Assembly (NCBI RefSeq): GCF_017114995.1
Contig: NZ_JABXKL010000002.1
Coordinates: 96,952 to 160,951, forward strand
Length of the DNA stretch: 64,000 nucleotides
From: Nostoc sp. NMS9
GTDB taxonomy: Bacteria > Cyanobacteriota > Cyanobacteriia > Cyanobacteriales > Nostocaceae
Direction: 5' to 3'
The position numbers were made by a program, and so were the translations under genes. Shown in pieces: positions 17,788 through 27,715 of the stretch (within the stretch, counting starts at the first letter, position 1; each line of letters begins with the position of its first letter). Under the pieces are notes generated by a model that saw nothing but the letters and a program-made list of their open reading frames with translations, did not search any database and was not told the origin of the DNA.

Positions 17788-18407
17788 TGATTTGCTGTTG
17801 AGAACTGTTGGGTATCTGTAGGAAGTAGTCGGAAGTAGGGTGTGTTATGCCGTTCGCTTTTAGCGTTCCCGTTCGCGTAGCGTCTCGTAGAGAAGAGAAG
17901 GGTAGGGCTAACGCACTCTACCAAAACTGTGCGGGTTACAGGTGTGCTACCCTACGGTAAGCCGCTCTGCATCAATACTTTGTGTCGCCGCGAATTCTAT
18001 TCACCTTAGCTCTAAGTTGACCAAATAATTACTAATTTGCAATGACGCTTTCTACCAGACGCTGCGCTTAGCTTGCTTCTTTGCAGGAGTACACAGACTC
18101 GCTACCGTAATTCGTAATTGAAAAAAGTACAAGCCCCCACTGAATTTTTAATGAGCGTGGTATTCAATCAGTGGAGAGTTCAGAGCTAACACTGATTGTA
18201 ATTGCGAATTACAAATTATCAATTACGAATTACTTTGACACCAATGGGTATTGCCATGCCCTTATTTGAAAAGTTTTCCTACGTTTTGTGTTGTAGTTAA
18301 TCAACTCATTTAGGAAATAAAACAACACCCGCTCATAGTACAAGAACAGAACCTAGTAATTTTAACTATTAAGTGGTTCTCTGCTACTTTTTATTTGACC
18401 TATCCTG
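17788..18407. repeat. Repeat-rich intergenic region with several dispersed elements
   Basis: No gene is supported. In order it holds a GC-rich dispersed element (about 17852-17896, core GCGTAGCGTCTCGTAGAG) set inside GTAGGGTGTGTTA...AACGCACTCTACC, itself an inverted-repeat module. CCTACGGTAAGCCGCTCTGC (17951-17970) and GCGAATTCTATTCACC (17990-18005, also at 11035-11050) follow. Then come another GC-rich element (18044-18106), CACTGATT modules (18129-18200) and copy 2 of the 60-bp leader-like repeat (18281-18340). Confidence 0.75.
18281..18340 (+). repeat. Diverged 60-bp repeat, copy 2
   Basis: Partner of 17440-17499. It begins ACGTTTTGTGTTGTAGTTAA and ends before the receiver-domain gene. 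Conservation of both copies upstream of small genes hints at regulatory use or gene duplication. Confidence 0.5.
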
Positions 18408-18479
18408 TTGTCTCGTCTCTTTAAGAGTACAGATTTTTTAGATCGCTTTGCACTTCAAGTCCTAATCGCAGGTCTTATT

Positions 18480-18935
18480 ATGAATTTAATCAATGACTTT
18501 TGCTTGGCAGTTGGGATACTCAAAGGTGTACAAGTACTCGTTGTAGACAATGATCGCGATAGTAGAGATTTGTATGCTTTTTTACTCAAAGACCTGGGCG
18601 CAAATGTGATTACCGCTGGTTCTGTAAAAGAAGCTTTAGAAATCCTGAGTTGGTTCACGCCCAACGTCATTGTCTGTGAAATTAGATTTTTAGGTGAAAG
18701 TATTTATACATTGCTAAATACATTGAATGCTATAGAGGCAGACAATGGTAAGCATATCCCAATCATTGTAACTTCAACATCTACCACAGGTACTTGTGAC
18801 CACATTCCAGATGTAGAGTTTGAAGAATATTTACTTAAGCCATTCGACCTTGACGAATTTGTTTCTATGATTGTGAATCAAGTAGAGGAAAAAGTGGTGG
18901 AAAATTTTTGCACTGAGCTACTAGTTGCAGACTAG
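18480..18935 (+). CDS. Receiver-domain protein lacking the phospho-acceptor aspartate
   Basis: A single receiver domain of about 151 residues from ATG 18480. A TTG at 18408 could add 24 residues, but they look like leader sequence. VQVLVVDNDRDSRDLYAFLL gives the acidic pocket (DND) and YLLKPFDLDEF gives the conserved Lys. The strand that should end in the phosphorylated Asp reads PNVIVCEIRFLGES: Glu replaces Asp. Glu often mimics the phosphorylated state, so this may be a permanently active or phosphorylation-independent receiver. There is no output domain and no adjacent kinase gene. Confidence 0.8.
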   Translation: MNLINDFCLAVGILKGVQVLVVDNDRDSRDLYAFLLKDLGANVITAGSVKEALEILSWFTPNVIVCEIRFLGESIYTLLNTLNAIEADNGKHIPIIVTSTSTTGTCDHIPDVEFEEYLLKPFDLDEFVSMIVNQVEEKVVENFCTELLVAD

Positions 18936-19562
18936 TAGGTAAGTTGAAGTATCTGCGTTGTTTAAGCGCCCTGAAATAAATTTCTAGACTGCATAGCTAA
19001 AACCCTTGTTCAGGGTACAACTGTAGGTTAGAACAGCCTACAATGTAAACACATAGGTTTGAGTGAATGATAAGCTGTGCCCACAAAAATTACAAATATA
19101 CTTATTCATCCACCTCATACCAATTCTGTATGAAGATGCGCTAAACCATATTTAAGTACAAGAAAGAAAAACGAACCGCATTCGCGCAGCGTCTCGTAAG
19201 AGTTGGACGCAAAGGATACAGAGCAACTAAAGCGCGATCGCACTATAGCAATTTTATCTGATTTGTGAGAATTGCCAGCCGTAGATTTCCAGCTTCTCAA
19301 AAAAGTCGGGGATCTTGTTTCTCACGAATAGTTCAGGATTGCACTAATATGCTGTGGCTAAAGTCACCCTTTCAGGTGAAGACATACAGAAATACGAATG
19401 CCTAGTATTAAGGAAGATTAAGCAACTGTGAAGCTTATTATGCGTCTAGTTGTTAATTGACTCATAAAAATTTAATCCCAAAGCTTTAACAACTCCGTAT
19501 TCTCCACTTGTCCTCTAACTAAAAAATATTCTTATACAGCAAGATTTACAGGCTTCTATAAT
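18936..19562. repeat. Intergenic region with a repeat inserted into another repeat
   Basis: No gene is supported in about 630 bp. At 19169-19215 the repeat seen at the end of livM (AACGAACCGCA...ACGCAAAGG) is split by a 26-nt GC-rich element containing CGCAGCGTCTCGTAAGAG. The rest is unremarkable AT-rich DNA, presumably including the promoter of the adaptor gene at 19563. Confidence 0.65.
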
Positions 19563-21032
19563 ATGGCTACGTACATAGAAATTCCAGTTATTGGCAAAGT
19601 TAAGTATCCATTGCGCTGGCTGATAGGGCTGATGGCAGGGAGTGCTTTGGTTGTGGGTACTATCACAACTTACACCTTGGTAAATCAAGGGACAAACAAA
19701 GAAGATATTGCTCAACTAACTGTGCCAGTTGGAGCACAAAACGTCACGTTGCGGATTACAGCTAGTGGCAAAGTCGTGCCAGTTCAGAGCGTAAATATTA
19801 GTCCCAAGAACCCTGGAGTGCTATCGCAATTATACGTGGAACAAGGCGATCGCATTCAACAAGGGCAAATTCTCGCCCGCATGGATAGTGCCGGTATTGA
19901 GGCTCAAAGGAGCCAGTACCGGGCTAACTTAGCCCAAAGTCAAGCACAGCTAGCCGAAGCCCTTGCTGGTAGTCGTCCTCAAGAAATCGCTCAAGCTAGG
20001 GCGCGATTAGCACAATCTCAAGCTCAATTAGCCGCGGCTAAGGCTGGTAATCGTCCCCAAGAGATTGCTCAATCTCAATCTCAAGTAGATGCGGCTCAAG
20101 CAAGGGTGAATTACACCAGTGAACAGGTAAAGCGTTACCAATATCTATATAAAGAAGGAGCAGAGAAAAAACAATTACTCGATCAAGCCATCAGCGACGA
20201 CAAAAGTGCTAGAGCCAATTTAGAAGAAGCTAAAAAACGATTTTCCTTAGTCCAAAGTGGTACTCGGAATGAGGAAATTGACCAACGCCAAGCCGCTGTT
20301 AACGAAGCACGGGCAGCATTGGTACTCTTAGAAGATGGCACTCGTTCTGAGGAAATTGCCCAGCGTCAAGCCGCTGTTGCATCTGCTGAGGCTCAGTTAA
20401 AGGGTGTACAAGTGCAGTTGGAAGATACTATTATTCGCGCTCCTCTGTCGGGAATTGTTACCCAAAAGTATGCCGAACCAGGCGCGTTTGTCACACCCAC
20501 AACTTCTGCATCTACTAGTGCATCGGCGACTTCCAGTTCAATTGTGGCTGTAGCACGCGGTTTAGAAATATTAGCTCAAGTTCCCGAAGCCGATCTTGGC
20601 AGAATAAAACAGGGACAGCAGGTGGAAATTGTCGCCGATGCCTATCCCGATCAAGTTTTTAAAGGTCATGTGCGCCTGATTGCTCCCGAAGCAGTGGTGG
20701 AACAAGGTGTGACATCCTTCCAGGTGCGGGTTGCTCTCGATACTGGTATAGATAAACTGCGTTCTGGCTTAAATGTGGATCTGACTTTTTTAGGCGATCG
20801 CGTTAATAATGCCTTGGTATTACCAACGGTGTCAATCGTCACTGAAAAGGGTAAAACTGGCGTACTTGTACCAGATGCAAAGAATAAACCCCAGTTCCGC
20901 GAAGTTACAGTTGGGGCACAAATTCAAGAACAAACTCAGATTTTAGAGGGAGTTAAAGAAGGCGATCGCATTTTTGTTAACCCACCCAAAGACTACAAAA
21001 TCGAGAAGGCAAAAGAACAAAATAATTCGTAA
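19563..21032 (+). CDS. HlyD/MacA-family periplasmic adaptor of an ABC efflux system
   Basis: A 489-residue membrane-fusion protein. One N-terminal helix (about 18-38, RWLIGLMAGSALVVGTITTY) anchors it. The lipoyl half-motifs flank a long coiled-coil hairpin (about 100-300) made of imperfect repeats such as ALAGSRPQEIAQARARLAQS, about 25 residues each. The second lipoyl half is IIRAPLSGIVTQKYAEPGAFV, followed by beta-barrel and MP domains. It would bridge the inner-membrane permease to an outer-membrane TolC-like duct. A MacB-type permease gene starts 19 bp downstream. The exported substrate is unknown; cyanobacterial relatives include DevB of heterocyst glycolipid export. Confidence 0.88.
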   Translation: MATYIEIPVIGKVKYPLRWLIGLMAGSALVVGTITTYTLVNQGTNKEDIAQLTVPVGAQNVTLRITASGKVVPVQSVNISPKNPGVLSQLYVEQGDRIQQGQILARMDSAGIEAQRSQYRANLAQSQAQLAEALAGSRPQEIAQARARLAQSQAQLAAAKAGNRPQEIAQSQSQVDAAQARVNYTSEQVKRYQYLYKEGAEKKQLLDQAISDDKSARANLEEAKKRFSLVQSGTRNEEIDQRQAAVNEARAALVLLEDGTRSEEIAQRQAAVASAEAQLKGVQVQLEDTIIRAPLSGIVTQKYAEPGAFVTPTTSASTSASATSSSIVAVARGLEILAQVPEADLGRIKQGQQVEIVADAYPDQVFKGHVRLIAPEAVVEQGVTSFQVRVALDTGIDKLRSGLNVDLTFLGDRVNNALVLPTVSIVTEKGKTGVLVPDAKNKPQFREVTVGAQIQEQTQILEGVKEGDRIFVNPPKDYKIEKAKEQNNS

Positions 21033-21051
21033 TTCGTAATTATATTAAGAT

Positions 21052-22269
21052 ATGAATTTCCTCGAAAGCATGAACATGGCGGGGAAAACCCTGCTGTCAA
21101 ATAAGCTGCGTAGCGCCCTGACGATGTTAGGTATAGTTATTGGTAACGCTTCGGTGATTGCTATGATTGGCATTGGCGAAGGTGGGCAAAAATACGTTAA
21201 TAAACAGCTGGAGTCACTAGGGCCAAATGTGCTATTTGTACTGCCAGGTAATCGAGAAACTCAGCGTATCTCCTTTGAAGTGCCAAAAACTCTGGTGTTG
21301 CAAGATGCGGATGCGATCGCTTCTCAAGTACCAACAGTAGTAGGAGTTGCACCAGAGTTAAACAGAAGACAGGTAGTTACATACCGCAACAGAAACACCG
21401 ATGTCAATATCATTGGTACAACTCCCAGTTTTCTATCTGTGCGGGATTTTGAAACTGCTAAAGGCAGGTTTTTCTCTGAGGTAGACATCAAGCGAAGTAA
21501 CCAAGTGGTAGTGCTGGGTGGAGACTTAACAGAAAAACTATTCGGTAATAGTAATCCTGTAGGCCAGCAATTGCGAGTCGGAAATACCAGCTTTCAAGTA
21601 ATTGGGACGTTAATAGCCAAAGGTTCCAGCGTGGGAGCAGATTATGATGATGCTGCCTTAATACCAATTACCACATCAGCAAACCGACTTGTGGGCAAAA
21701 ATTCTCCTTATGGTATCGCCTTAGATTATCTCGTTGCTGCTGCTCGTGATTCAGAGAGTGTGGATGCAGCAGAATTTCAAATTACTAATTTGCTGCGTCT
21801 ACGACACAAAATTAATGGTGAAGATGATTTTACTCTTCGCAGCCAAAAAGATGCTTTGCAAACTGTCGGTCAAATTACAGGTGCATTGACAATTATGCTA
21901 GCTGCGATCGCAGGCATATCCCTGTTTGTCGGTGGCATTGGCATTATGAATATTATGCTAGTCTCCGTCACCGAACGCACCCAAGAAATCGGATTGCGAA
22001 AAGCGATCGGGGCAACTGAGCAAGATATTTTGCTACAGTTCATCATTGAAGCAGTGATAGTTTCCGCAGCTGGCGGCTTAGTTGGGACTGCGGTTGGTGT
22101 CAGTGGCATCCTATTAGTGGGAGCCTTGACTCCTTTAGAAGCGAGTCTTTCTCCTGTAGCGATTACTATGGCAGTTGGTGTCTCTGGAGGAATTGGTTTA
22201 TTCTTTGGCGTTGTTCCTGCACGTCGCGCTGCTAAACTCGACCCCATTGTGGCTTTGAGAAGTGCCTAG
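21052..22269 (+). CDS. MacB-like ABC transporter permease (FtsX fold), no ATPase domain
   Basis: A 405-residue permease starting MNFLESMNMAGKTLLSNKLRSALTMLGIVIG, the typical MacB_PCD plus FtsX layout. It has TM1 at about 20-40, a periplasmic domain at about 45-245 and three C-terminal helices with RTQEIGLRKAIGATEQDIL, the cytoplasmic coupling loop. E. coli MacB carries its own ATPase domain at the N-terminus; this protein lacks it, as DevC-type permeases do. No ATPase gene is adjacent, so it must come from elsewhere in the genome. Confidence 0.9.
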   Translation: MNFLESMNMAGKTLLSNKLRSALTMLGIVIGNASVIAMIGIGEGGQKYVNKQLESLGPNVLFVLPGNRETQRISFEVPKTLVLQDADAIASQVPTVVGVAPELNRRQVVTYRNRNTDVNIIGTTPSFLSVRDFETAKGRFFSEVDIKRSNQVVVLGGDLTEKLFGNSNPVGQQLRVGNTSFQVIGTLIAKGSSVGADYDDAALIPITTSANRLVGKNSPYGIALDYLVAAARDSESVDAAEFQITNLLRLRHKINGEDDFTLRSQKDALQTVGQITGALTIMLAAIAGISLFVGGIGIMNIMLVSVTERTQEIGLRKAIGATEQDILLQFIIEAVIVSAAGGLVGTAVGVSGILLVGALTPLEASLSPVAITMAVGVSGGIGLFFGVVPARRAAKLDPIVALRSA

Positions 22270-22288
22270 TACCGGAAGGCGGAATTCA

Positions 22289-22389
22289 AAATTCAAAATG
22301 ACGCTCTCTACGAGACGCTAAAAGCGTAGGTTGCTTCTCTGTAAGAGTACGCAGACTCGCTAACGCTGCGCTAACAAAATTCAAAATGA
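22289..22389. repeat. GC-rich dispersed element flanked by 13-bp direct repeats
   Basis: AAATTCAAAATGA occurs at 22289-22301 and again exactly at 22377-22389. Between them lie 75 bp with modules also seen at 18044-18106 (GACGCT...TACGAGACGCT, GCTTCTCTGTAAGAGTACGC, AGACTCGCTA). The layout resembles an insertion with target-site duplication. The flanks also fit the local AAAATTC heptamer repeats. Confidence 0.7.
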
Positions 22390-22442
22390 ATACAGTGTAA
22401 GCGTTGCTCTGGTTTGCTGCGTCATCTATCACTGGACAACAG

Positions 22443-24011
22443 CTAACCCTTTAAGCGCTCTAGTAAACGATCGCCAACTCGCAATGAATTAGCGATAATG
22501 GTCAGCGTCGGATTGACGGCGGAACTGGATGGAAAGAAGCTGCCATCGACAACATAGAGATTATCCACGTCATGGGTACGGCAATTGAGATCGAGTACGG
22601 AGGTTGTTGGGTCTTCTCCAAAAAGACAAGTACCGCATTGATGACCAACCGATTGCAGCGGCATCATGTTGCGGGGATAGAGACTAAATGGAATACAGTG
22701 TTCTGCCCGATCAACCTGCTTGAGAACAGTTACCCAGCGTTTAGCTAGGCGATCGCTTGCTTCTAAGTTGTTGGGTTTATAGTTTAAGTAAAGGCGCTCT
22801 TCTTCCACCCGCACGCGATTCTCAGAATCGGGTAAATCTTCTGTTTGTAACCACCAGCCAACTGTATGATCGGCAACTGTTTTCAGTTCTGCTCCTGGTC
22901 GTAGTCTTAATAGTGGAGCCATCAGTGCAGGAACCTCGGCGGGTAGCATATCTGCCAATACGTTGCCAGTATTTTGTACCAAGCCCATTGGGTAGGGAAA
23001 ATCGGATTCGCCCCAATAAAAATCACTAATGGCGATCGTCTTTTGATAAACAGAAAGATTGAGTTTTGTGTTGAGTTGCACCATTGCCATGCAAACATGT
23101 TTCATCAGGTTGCGCCCCACCCGATCGGAACTGTTTGCTAATCCGTTGGGATGTTGGTGATTGTGCGATCGCAATAACAATGCTGCTGAGTTAATCGCGC
23201 CGCAAGCAACTACAACAATATCGCCTGTAAAAAACTGAGTTTCGCCGTCAATCTCAGCTTCTACGCGGGTGACTTCTCGACCAGAGGAACTTGTATGTAA
23301 CCGTGTGACTTTGGCTTCAGTCAGTAAAGTGATGTTTTCATAATGGCGAATGTGTTGAATACAGTTAATTTCAGCATCAGCTTTACCTTGAGTTAAACAA
23401 GGAAAGCCATCGCAGGTATTACAACGAATACAGTTTCCCAGGCTCTTATCTACTTCATTAAGTTTCAATCCCAACGGCAGATTAAAGGGATGCAAACCAG
23501 CTTCCCTCAGACTGTTAACAAGTTCCTGCATTCGGGGTTCATGGTGTACGGGAGGATAAGGATAAGGTGAACTCCTAGCTGCCTCGGTGGGATCGATACC
23601 CCCTTGACCGTGGACATCATAAAGCTGCTCTGCTTGAGTGTAGTACGGTTCAAAGTCGCGGTATTTTAATGGCCATTCTGGTGAAATACCGTCCTTGTGT
23701 TCCACTCGCTCAAAATCGCGTTCCCGTAATCGCAACAAAGCTGCACCATAAACTTTGGTATTACCACCAACCCAGTAGTTCGTTGCTGGACGGAAGGGTT
23801 TATGATTTACGTCATACCACTGCTCTGGAGTGTGATATCGTTCTTTTTGATAAACTTCCAGCGCACTCCAATTTTCCTTTTCTCGCGGTAAAAATTTACC
23901 CCGTTCCAAAATTAAAATTTTCTTGCCACTGGGTGCAAGATGATAGGCTAAAGTGCCACCACCCGCCCCAGTGCCGATGATAATCGCATCATAATGAGTG
24001 TTCGTTGTCAT
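22443..24011 (-). CDS. GMC-family FAD-dependent oxidoreductase
   Basis: A 522-residue flavoenzyme of the glucose-methanol-choline family. The FAD dinucleotide fold is AIIIGTGAGGGTLAYHLA at the N-terminus with LERGKFL at the end of its second strand. The C-terminal GMC signature is DGSFFPSSSAVNPTLTIIAN, where the family's catalytic His/Asn region lies. A cysteine cluster CIRCNTCDGFPC (about 198-209) is typical of the membrane-linked subgroup. The ATG overlaps the aquaporin stop as ATGA, so the two are translationally coupled. It probably oxidises a sugar or alcohol; the actual substrate is unknown. Confidence 0.88.
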   Translation of the reverse strand: MTTNTHYDAIIIGTGAGGGTLAYHLAPSGKKILILERGKFLPREKENWSALEVYQKERYHTPEQWYDVNHKPFRPATNYWVGGNTKVYGAALLRLRERDFERVEHKDGISPEWPLKYRDFEPYYTQAEQLYDVHGQGGIDPTEAARSSPYPYPPVHHEPRMQELVNSLREAGLHPFNLPLGLKLNEVDKSLGNCIRCNTCDGFPCLTQGKADAEINCIQHIRHYENITLLTEAKVTRLHTSSSGREVTRVEAEIDGETQFFTGDIVVVACGAINSAALLLRSHNHQHPNGLANSSDRVGRNLMKHVCMAMVQLNTKLNLSVYQKTIAISDFYWGESDFPYPMGLVQNTGNVLADMLPAEVPALMAPLLRLRPGAELKTVADHTVGWWLQTEDLPDSENRVRVEEERLYLNYKPNNLEASDRLAKRWVTVLKQVDRAEHCIPFSLYPRNMMPLQSVGHQCGTCLFGEDPTTSVLDLNCRTHDVDNLYVVDGSFFPSSSAVNPTLTIIANSLRVGDRLLERLKG

Positions 24012-24838
24012 GATTGTTCTCCTGGAATTGGCAGAGAGTCACTCAAATCGATTTTGCCGTGACGATTGTAGTCACAGCGAAAAATACAGCGTTTATGATT
24101 GTTGTGATGCAATTTGGCACACTTGACGGCGCGTTTACCAAATAGATATTGATATACTCCTGATGCCAGCAACATCCCCGCAGGTGGCACAATTACATAT
24201 AACCAAAATGCTGTCCAAATGTGGGCAGGGAAAGCAGAAGCCAGACTGCGGGCAGGATTCATGCCAAAGCCAGATAGAGGAGCTTCAAAAAAAACGTAAA
24301 GCATTACCAGAAATCCGGCAAATAGCCCTGTAAAGCGATTGAGTTTCTGGTTGTTACTACTTAGCAGCACGGTCATCATCATCACAAATGCAATGATTAG
24401 CTCGCCCAATAAAGCTATAACCCACCCTGATGTTCCTGGGATGGTGACGATATAGTTCACAGGCACTTTGGTGAACACCTTACCCAGCAATAATGCCACC
24501 AAATAAACCCCAAACAAACCGCCCAAACACTGAAACAGAATGTAAAAAATAGCATCCTGACGTTTGACTTTTCCCAGACGATAGAATGTGAGCGTGACAG
24601 CAGGATTCATGTGTGCGCCCGATTGCTTGCCCCAAGGCGAATAAATCAGGGTAATTGCCGTTATCCCCATGACCACACCAATTAAAAACCGACGCAAATC
24701 GCCATTGGGAATTGCTTGATGAATTGGAGAACCAGGATACTGAAACACACAGGTAAATACTCCCGCAGCAATCATAAATAATCCCAGTTCTGCTGCTTCC
24801 ATTAAGTATTCTGGTAAATGTTTTCTAAATGTTTCCAT
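24008..24838 (-). CDS. Aquaporin / MIP-family channel with Cys-His-rich tail
   Basis: A 276-residue major intrinsic protein with six hydrophobic helices and both NPA boxes ([16 protein letters not shown] and [14 protein letters not shown]). I start at [11 protein letters not shown]; the longer frame adds ten residues inside the preceding gene's end. The last 45 residues leave the MIP fold and contain [17 protein letters not shown], which looks able to bind metal or form disulfides. The start overlaps the glucosidase end by 14 bp. It could pass water, glycerol or another small neutral solute. The context with a glucosidase and a GMC oxidase suggests osmolyte metabolism. Confidence 0.9.
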   Translation of the reverse strand: METFRKHLPEYLMEAAELGLFMIAAGVFTCVFQYPGSPIHQAIPNGDLRRFLIGVVMGITAITLIYSPWGKQSGAHMNPAVTLTFYRLGKVKRQDAIFYILFQCLGGLFGVYLVALLLGKVFTKVPVNYIVTIPGTSGWVIALLGELIIAFVMMMTVLLSSNNQKLNRFTGLFAGFLVMLYVFFEAPLSGFGMNPARSLASAFPAHIWTAFWLYVIVPPAGMLLASGVYQYLFGKRAVKCAKLHHNNHKRCIFRCDYNRHGKIDLSDSLPIPGEQS

Positions 24839-27500
24839 GCTGCTGCTCTTGCGCTCGGTGTTCAGCATTTTGGAGAATTAGCGCGGCGACTAATCCTGTC
24901 CAACCTGTTTGATGACTAGCTCCAATACCCGCCCCATTATCTCCATGAAAGTATTCATGGAACAAAATATAATTGCGCCAATGGGGATCGGATTGAAATA
25001 TTTCCAGACCGCCATATACCGGACGACGACCGACAGGATCTTGCTCAAAAATCGCAACTAAGCGATGAGAAAGGGCGATCGCTACTTCCCGTAATGTCAT
25101 TTCTTGCCCGGAACCTGTGGGATATTCCACCTTCAAGCTATCTCCGAAGTAATCATGAAACTTCCAGAGTGCTTCAATAATTAAGTAGTTTACCGGGAAC
25201 CAAATCGGGCCACGCCAGTTAGAGTTACCACCAAACAAATCTGTGGTAGATTCGGCAGGTTCGTAACGAACGCAGTAATCATGTTCGCCTTGATTTAATA
25301 TATAAGGATCTTTGAGGTGATGCTTGGAGATGGCGCGAATTCCGTAATCACTCAAGAATTCATTCTCATCCAGCATCCGTTGCAGAATACGTTGTAACTT
25401 TGTCTTGTAAGCGATCGCTAACAGTCTTCTCGCACCTACCCCCGGTGTTTCCATACAGGCGACATTATCTTTTAAATCTGGGCGATTGCGAATGAACCAT
25501 TCCATCCGACGCTTGAAGCCGGGAAAACGCTGTAAAGTTTCTAATTCCAAAACTGTGACAGCGTAGAGGGGAATTAACCCAACCATTGAGCGCACTTTCA
25601 CCGGAAATTGCCGGCCATCGGGTAAATGCAGCGCATCGTAGTAAAAGCCGTCTTCTTCATTCCATAGCGAAATATCTGCATTCCCAATACCGTCAATGGC
25701 ATCGGCAATGTAGAGAAAATGCTCGAAGAACTTGCTGGCAATGTCTTCGTAGGTAGAATCTTCCTTGGCGAGTTCCAGTGCGATCGCTAGCATATTTAAA
25801 CAGTACATTCCCATCCAGCTTGTACCATCTGCTTGATTGAAATGTCCGCCTGTAGGTAGTTCCTTGCTGCGGTCAAATACCCCTATGTTGTCCAGTCCCA
25901 AAAACCCGCCCTGAAAGACGTTCTTACCTTCTACATCTTTGCGATTTACCCACCAAGTAAAATTCAGCAGCAGCTTATGAAAGACCTTTTCCAGAAAAGC
26001 GCGATCGGCTTTTTTGTAAGACTTCTGCTCGATTTGATAAACGCGCAAAGCTGCCCATGCTTGCACGGGGGGATTAACATCACCAAATGCCCATTCGTAA
26101 GCAGGTAATTGACCATTGGGCTGCATATACCATTCCCGTGTCAGGCGGTCTAGCTGCAACTTAGCAAAATTTGGATCGATGACAGCTAAGGGAATCAGGT
26201 GAAAGGCTAGATCCCAAGCAGCAAACCAAGGGTATTCCCATTTGTCTGGCATCGAGAGGATATCTTCACTGAAAAGAGAAATCCACTCATGGTTGCGTCC
26301 AGCCTGTCGTTCCGGTGGAGGTGGCGGCTGTTGGGGATCGCCCTTGAGCCAGTCATGAACGACATAGTTATAATACTGCTTGCTCCATAGCAAGCCGGCA
26401 AAGGCCTGGCGCTGAATATTGCGCTCATCTTCTGACGTTGGGAAAGGACAGATGCCCTGATAAAATTCATCAGCTTCGGCAATGCGTGTCTGGAAAATTG
26501 TGTCAAAATCTTTGCCAAAAGGATCTGTCAGTGTTTGCACATCACTTAACCGCAAGCGCACAACTTTAGTTTCACCTGGATTGATGGTTAATTTGTAGTG
26601 AGAAGAAAACTTTGTGCCTATACGTTTAAAATTGACGGCTGCTGTTTTCCCATTCACCACATACTCATTAATGCCATCTTTGACATAAGGTGAGTCATTG
26701 TTGTAACCAAATAATCGTTCGTAATTCGTTTCGTTGTCGGTAAAAAGAAGTTCTGTATCTCCTTGGCAGTAAAGCCAACGAGTTCCCAGGTTAGAATGCT
26801 CGGCTTCAATTAAACTGAAGTTGGAATTTGAGCTAACTACTTTCATAAAAGGTTTCTCAATTTCGGGATTCCAAGCCCAGATATTACGAAACCAGAGTGT
26901 TGGCAGTAGGTGGAGTGTGCTGACTTCTGAACTGCGATTAGCGATCGCAATTTGAATTAAAATATCTTCCGGTGCGGCTTTGGCATACTCGATAAAAACA
27001 TCAAAATAACGGTTGTCAGCAAAGATGCCCGTATCAAGTAGCTCAAACTCCGGCTCAAATTTGCTTCTGCGGCGATTTTCTTCTACCAGTTGCGTGTAGG
27101 GAAATGCTTGTTGGGGATACTTGTACAAGCATTTCATGTAGGAATGGGTGGGCGTATTGTCAAGATAAAAGTAATACTCTTTAACATCTTCACCGTGATT
27201 ACCTTCTGTGCCGGTTAGTCCAAACAGTCGTTCTTTGAGAATGGGATCGTTGCCATTCCACAGAGCGATCGCAAAACACAAACGCTGCCGACTATCAGAA
27301 ATACCAGCAATACCATCTTCACCCCAACGATAAACACGCGATCGGGCATGATCGTGAGGAAAATAATCCCAAGCAGAACCGTCGTGGCTGTAATCCTCCC
27401 GCACCGTTCCCCATTGGCGATCGCTGAGATAAGGCCCCCAGCGTTTCCAGTAGGCAACACGTTCTTGATCCTGCTGCAATCTTACTTCTTCTGGAGTCAC
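24825..27500 (-). CDS. GH63-type glucosidase (MGH1-like glycoside hydrolase)
   Basis: About 891 residues, related to mannosyl-oligosaccharide glucosidases and bacterial GH63 enzymes with an (alpha/alpha)6 barrel. Recognisable segments are [41 protein letters not shown], the barrel motif [14 protein letters not shown] and the end [22 protein letters not shown] start at GTG 27500 ([12 protein letters not shown]), where the conserved part begins. An in-frame TTG at 27521 lies in repeat DNA. Bacterial relatives release glucose from compatible solutes or glycans. It is first of three overlapping minus-strand genes, and the SDR gene just upstream may belong too. Confidence 0.87.
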   Translation of the reverse strand: MTPEEVRLQQDQERVAYWKRWGPYLSDRQWGTVREDYSHDGSAWDYFPHDHARSRVYRWGEDGIAGISDSRQRLCFAIALWNGNDPILKERLFGLTGTEGNHGEDVKEYYFYLDNTPTHSYMKCLYKYPQQAFPYTQLVEENRRRSKFEPEFELLDTGIFADNRYFDVFIEYAKAAPEDILIQIAIANRSSEVSTLHLLPTLWFRNIWAWNPEIEKPFMKVVSSNSNFSLIEAEHSNLGTRWLYCQGDTELLFTDNETNYERLFGYNNDSPYVKDGINEYVVNGKTAAVNFKRIGTKFSSHYKLTINPGETKVVRLRLSDVQTLTDPFGKDFDTIFQTRIAEADEFYQGICPFPTSEDERNIQRQAFAGLLWSKQYYNYVVHDWLKGDPQQPPPPPERQAGRNHEWISLFSEDILSMPDKWEYPWFAAWDLAFHLIPLAVIDPNFAKLQLDRLTREWYMQPNGQLPAYEWAFGDVNPPVQAWAALRVYQIEQKSYKKADRAFLEKVFHKLLLNFTWWVNRKDVEGKNVFQGGFLGLDNIGVFDRSKELPTGGHFNQADGTSWMGMYCLNMLAIALELAKEDSTYEDIASKFFEHFLYIADAIDGIGNADISLWNEEDGFYYDALHLPDGRQFPVKVRSMVGLIPLYAVTVLELETLQRFPGFKRRMEWFIRNRPDLKDNVACMETPGVGARRLLAIAYKTKLQRILQRMLDENEFLSDYGIRAISKHHLKDPYILNQGEHDYCVRYEPAESTTDLFGGNSNWRGPIWFPVNYLIIEALWKFHDYFGDSLKVEYPTGSGQEMTLREVAIALSHRLVAIFEQDPVGRRPVYGGLEIFQSDPHWRNYILFHEYFHGDNGAGIGASHQTGWTGLVAALILQNAEHRAQEQQHGNI

Positions 27501-27570
27501 GTCGCTTCGCTCCGAATTCAAAATTTAAAATTTAAAATTCAAAATGGGAATTGGGAATGGGGAATGAAGC

Positions 27571-27670
27571 TTTGAACTCCATTAATGAGTCTTTGAACTC
27601 CATTAATGAGTCTTTGAACTCCATTAATGAGGCTTTTAACTCCATTAATGAGTCTTTGAACTCCACTCCT
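27571..27670. repeat. 21-bp tandem repeat array, about 4.8 copies
   Basis: Units of TTTGAACTCCATTAATGAGT-C run from 27571 to 27654 with a partial fifth copy. They are contiguous with no spacers, so this is not CRISPR. Because the unit is a multiple of three, both strands stay open (for example NSINESL repeats), giving spurious ORFs. The array lies between the SDR and glucosidase genes. Confidence 0.9.
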
Positions 27671-27673
27671 ATG

Positions 27674-27712
27674 ACCAATGCCCCATGCCCCATGCCCCAT
27701 GCCCAATGCCCC
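27674..27712. repeat. Heptamer STRR array (CCCCATG / CCCAATG)
   Basis: Tandem heptamers CCCCATG, then CCCAATG, directly follow the 21-bp array. The same heptamer on the other strand (CATTGGG) forms the array at the right edge of the window. Such short tandemly repeated repetitive sequences are characteristic of Nostoc-type genomes. Confidence 0.85.
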
Positions 27713-27715
27713 TCT

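Noticed and set aside
27571..27670. CRISPR array
   Set aside because: The repeats are contiguous with no unique spacers, and no cas genes are present. The same holds for the 39-bp repeats at 53200-53360.
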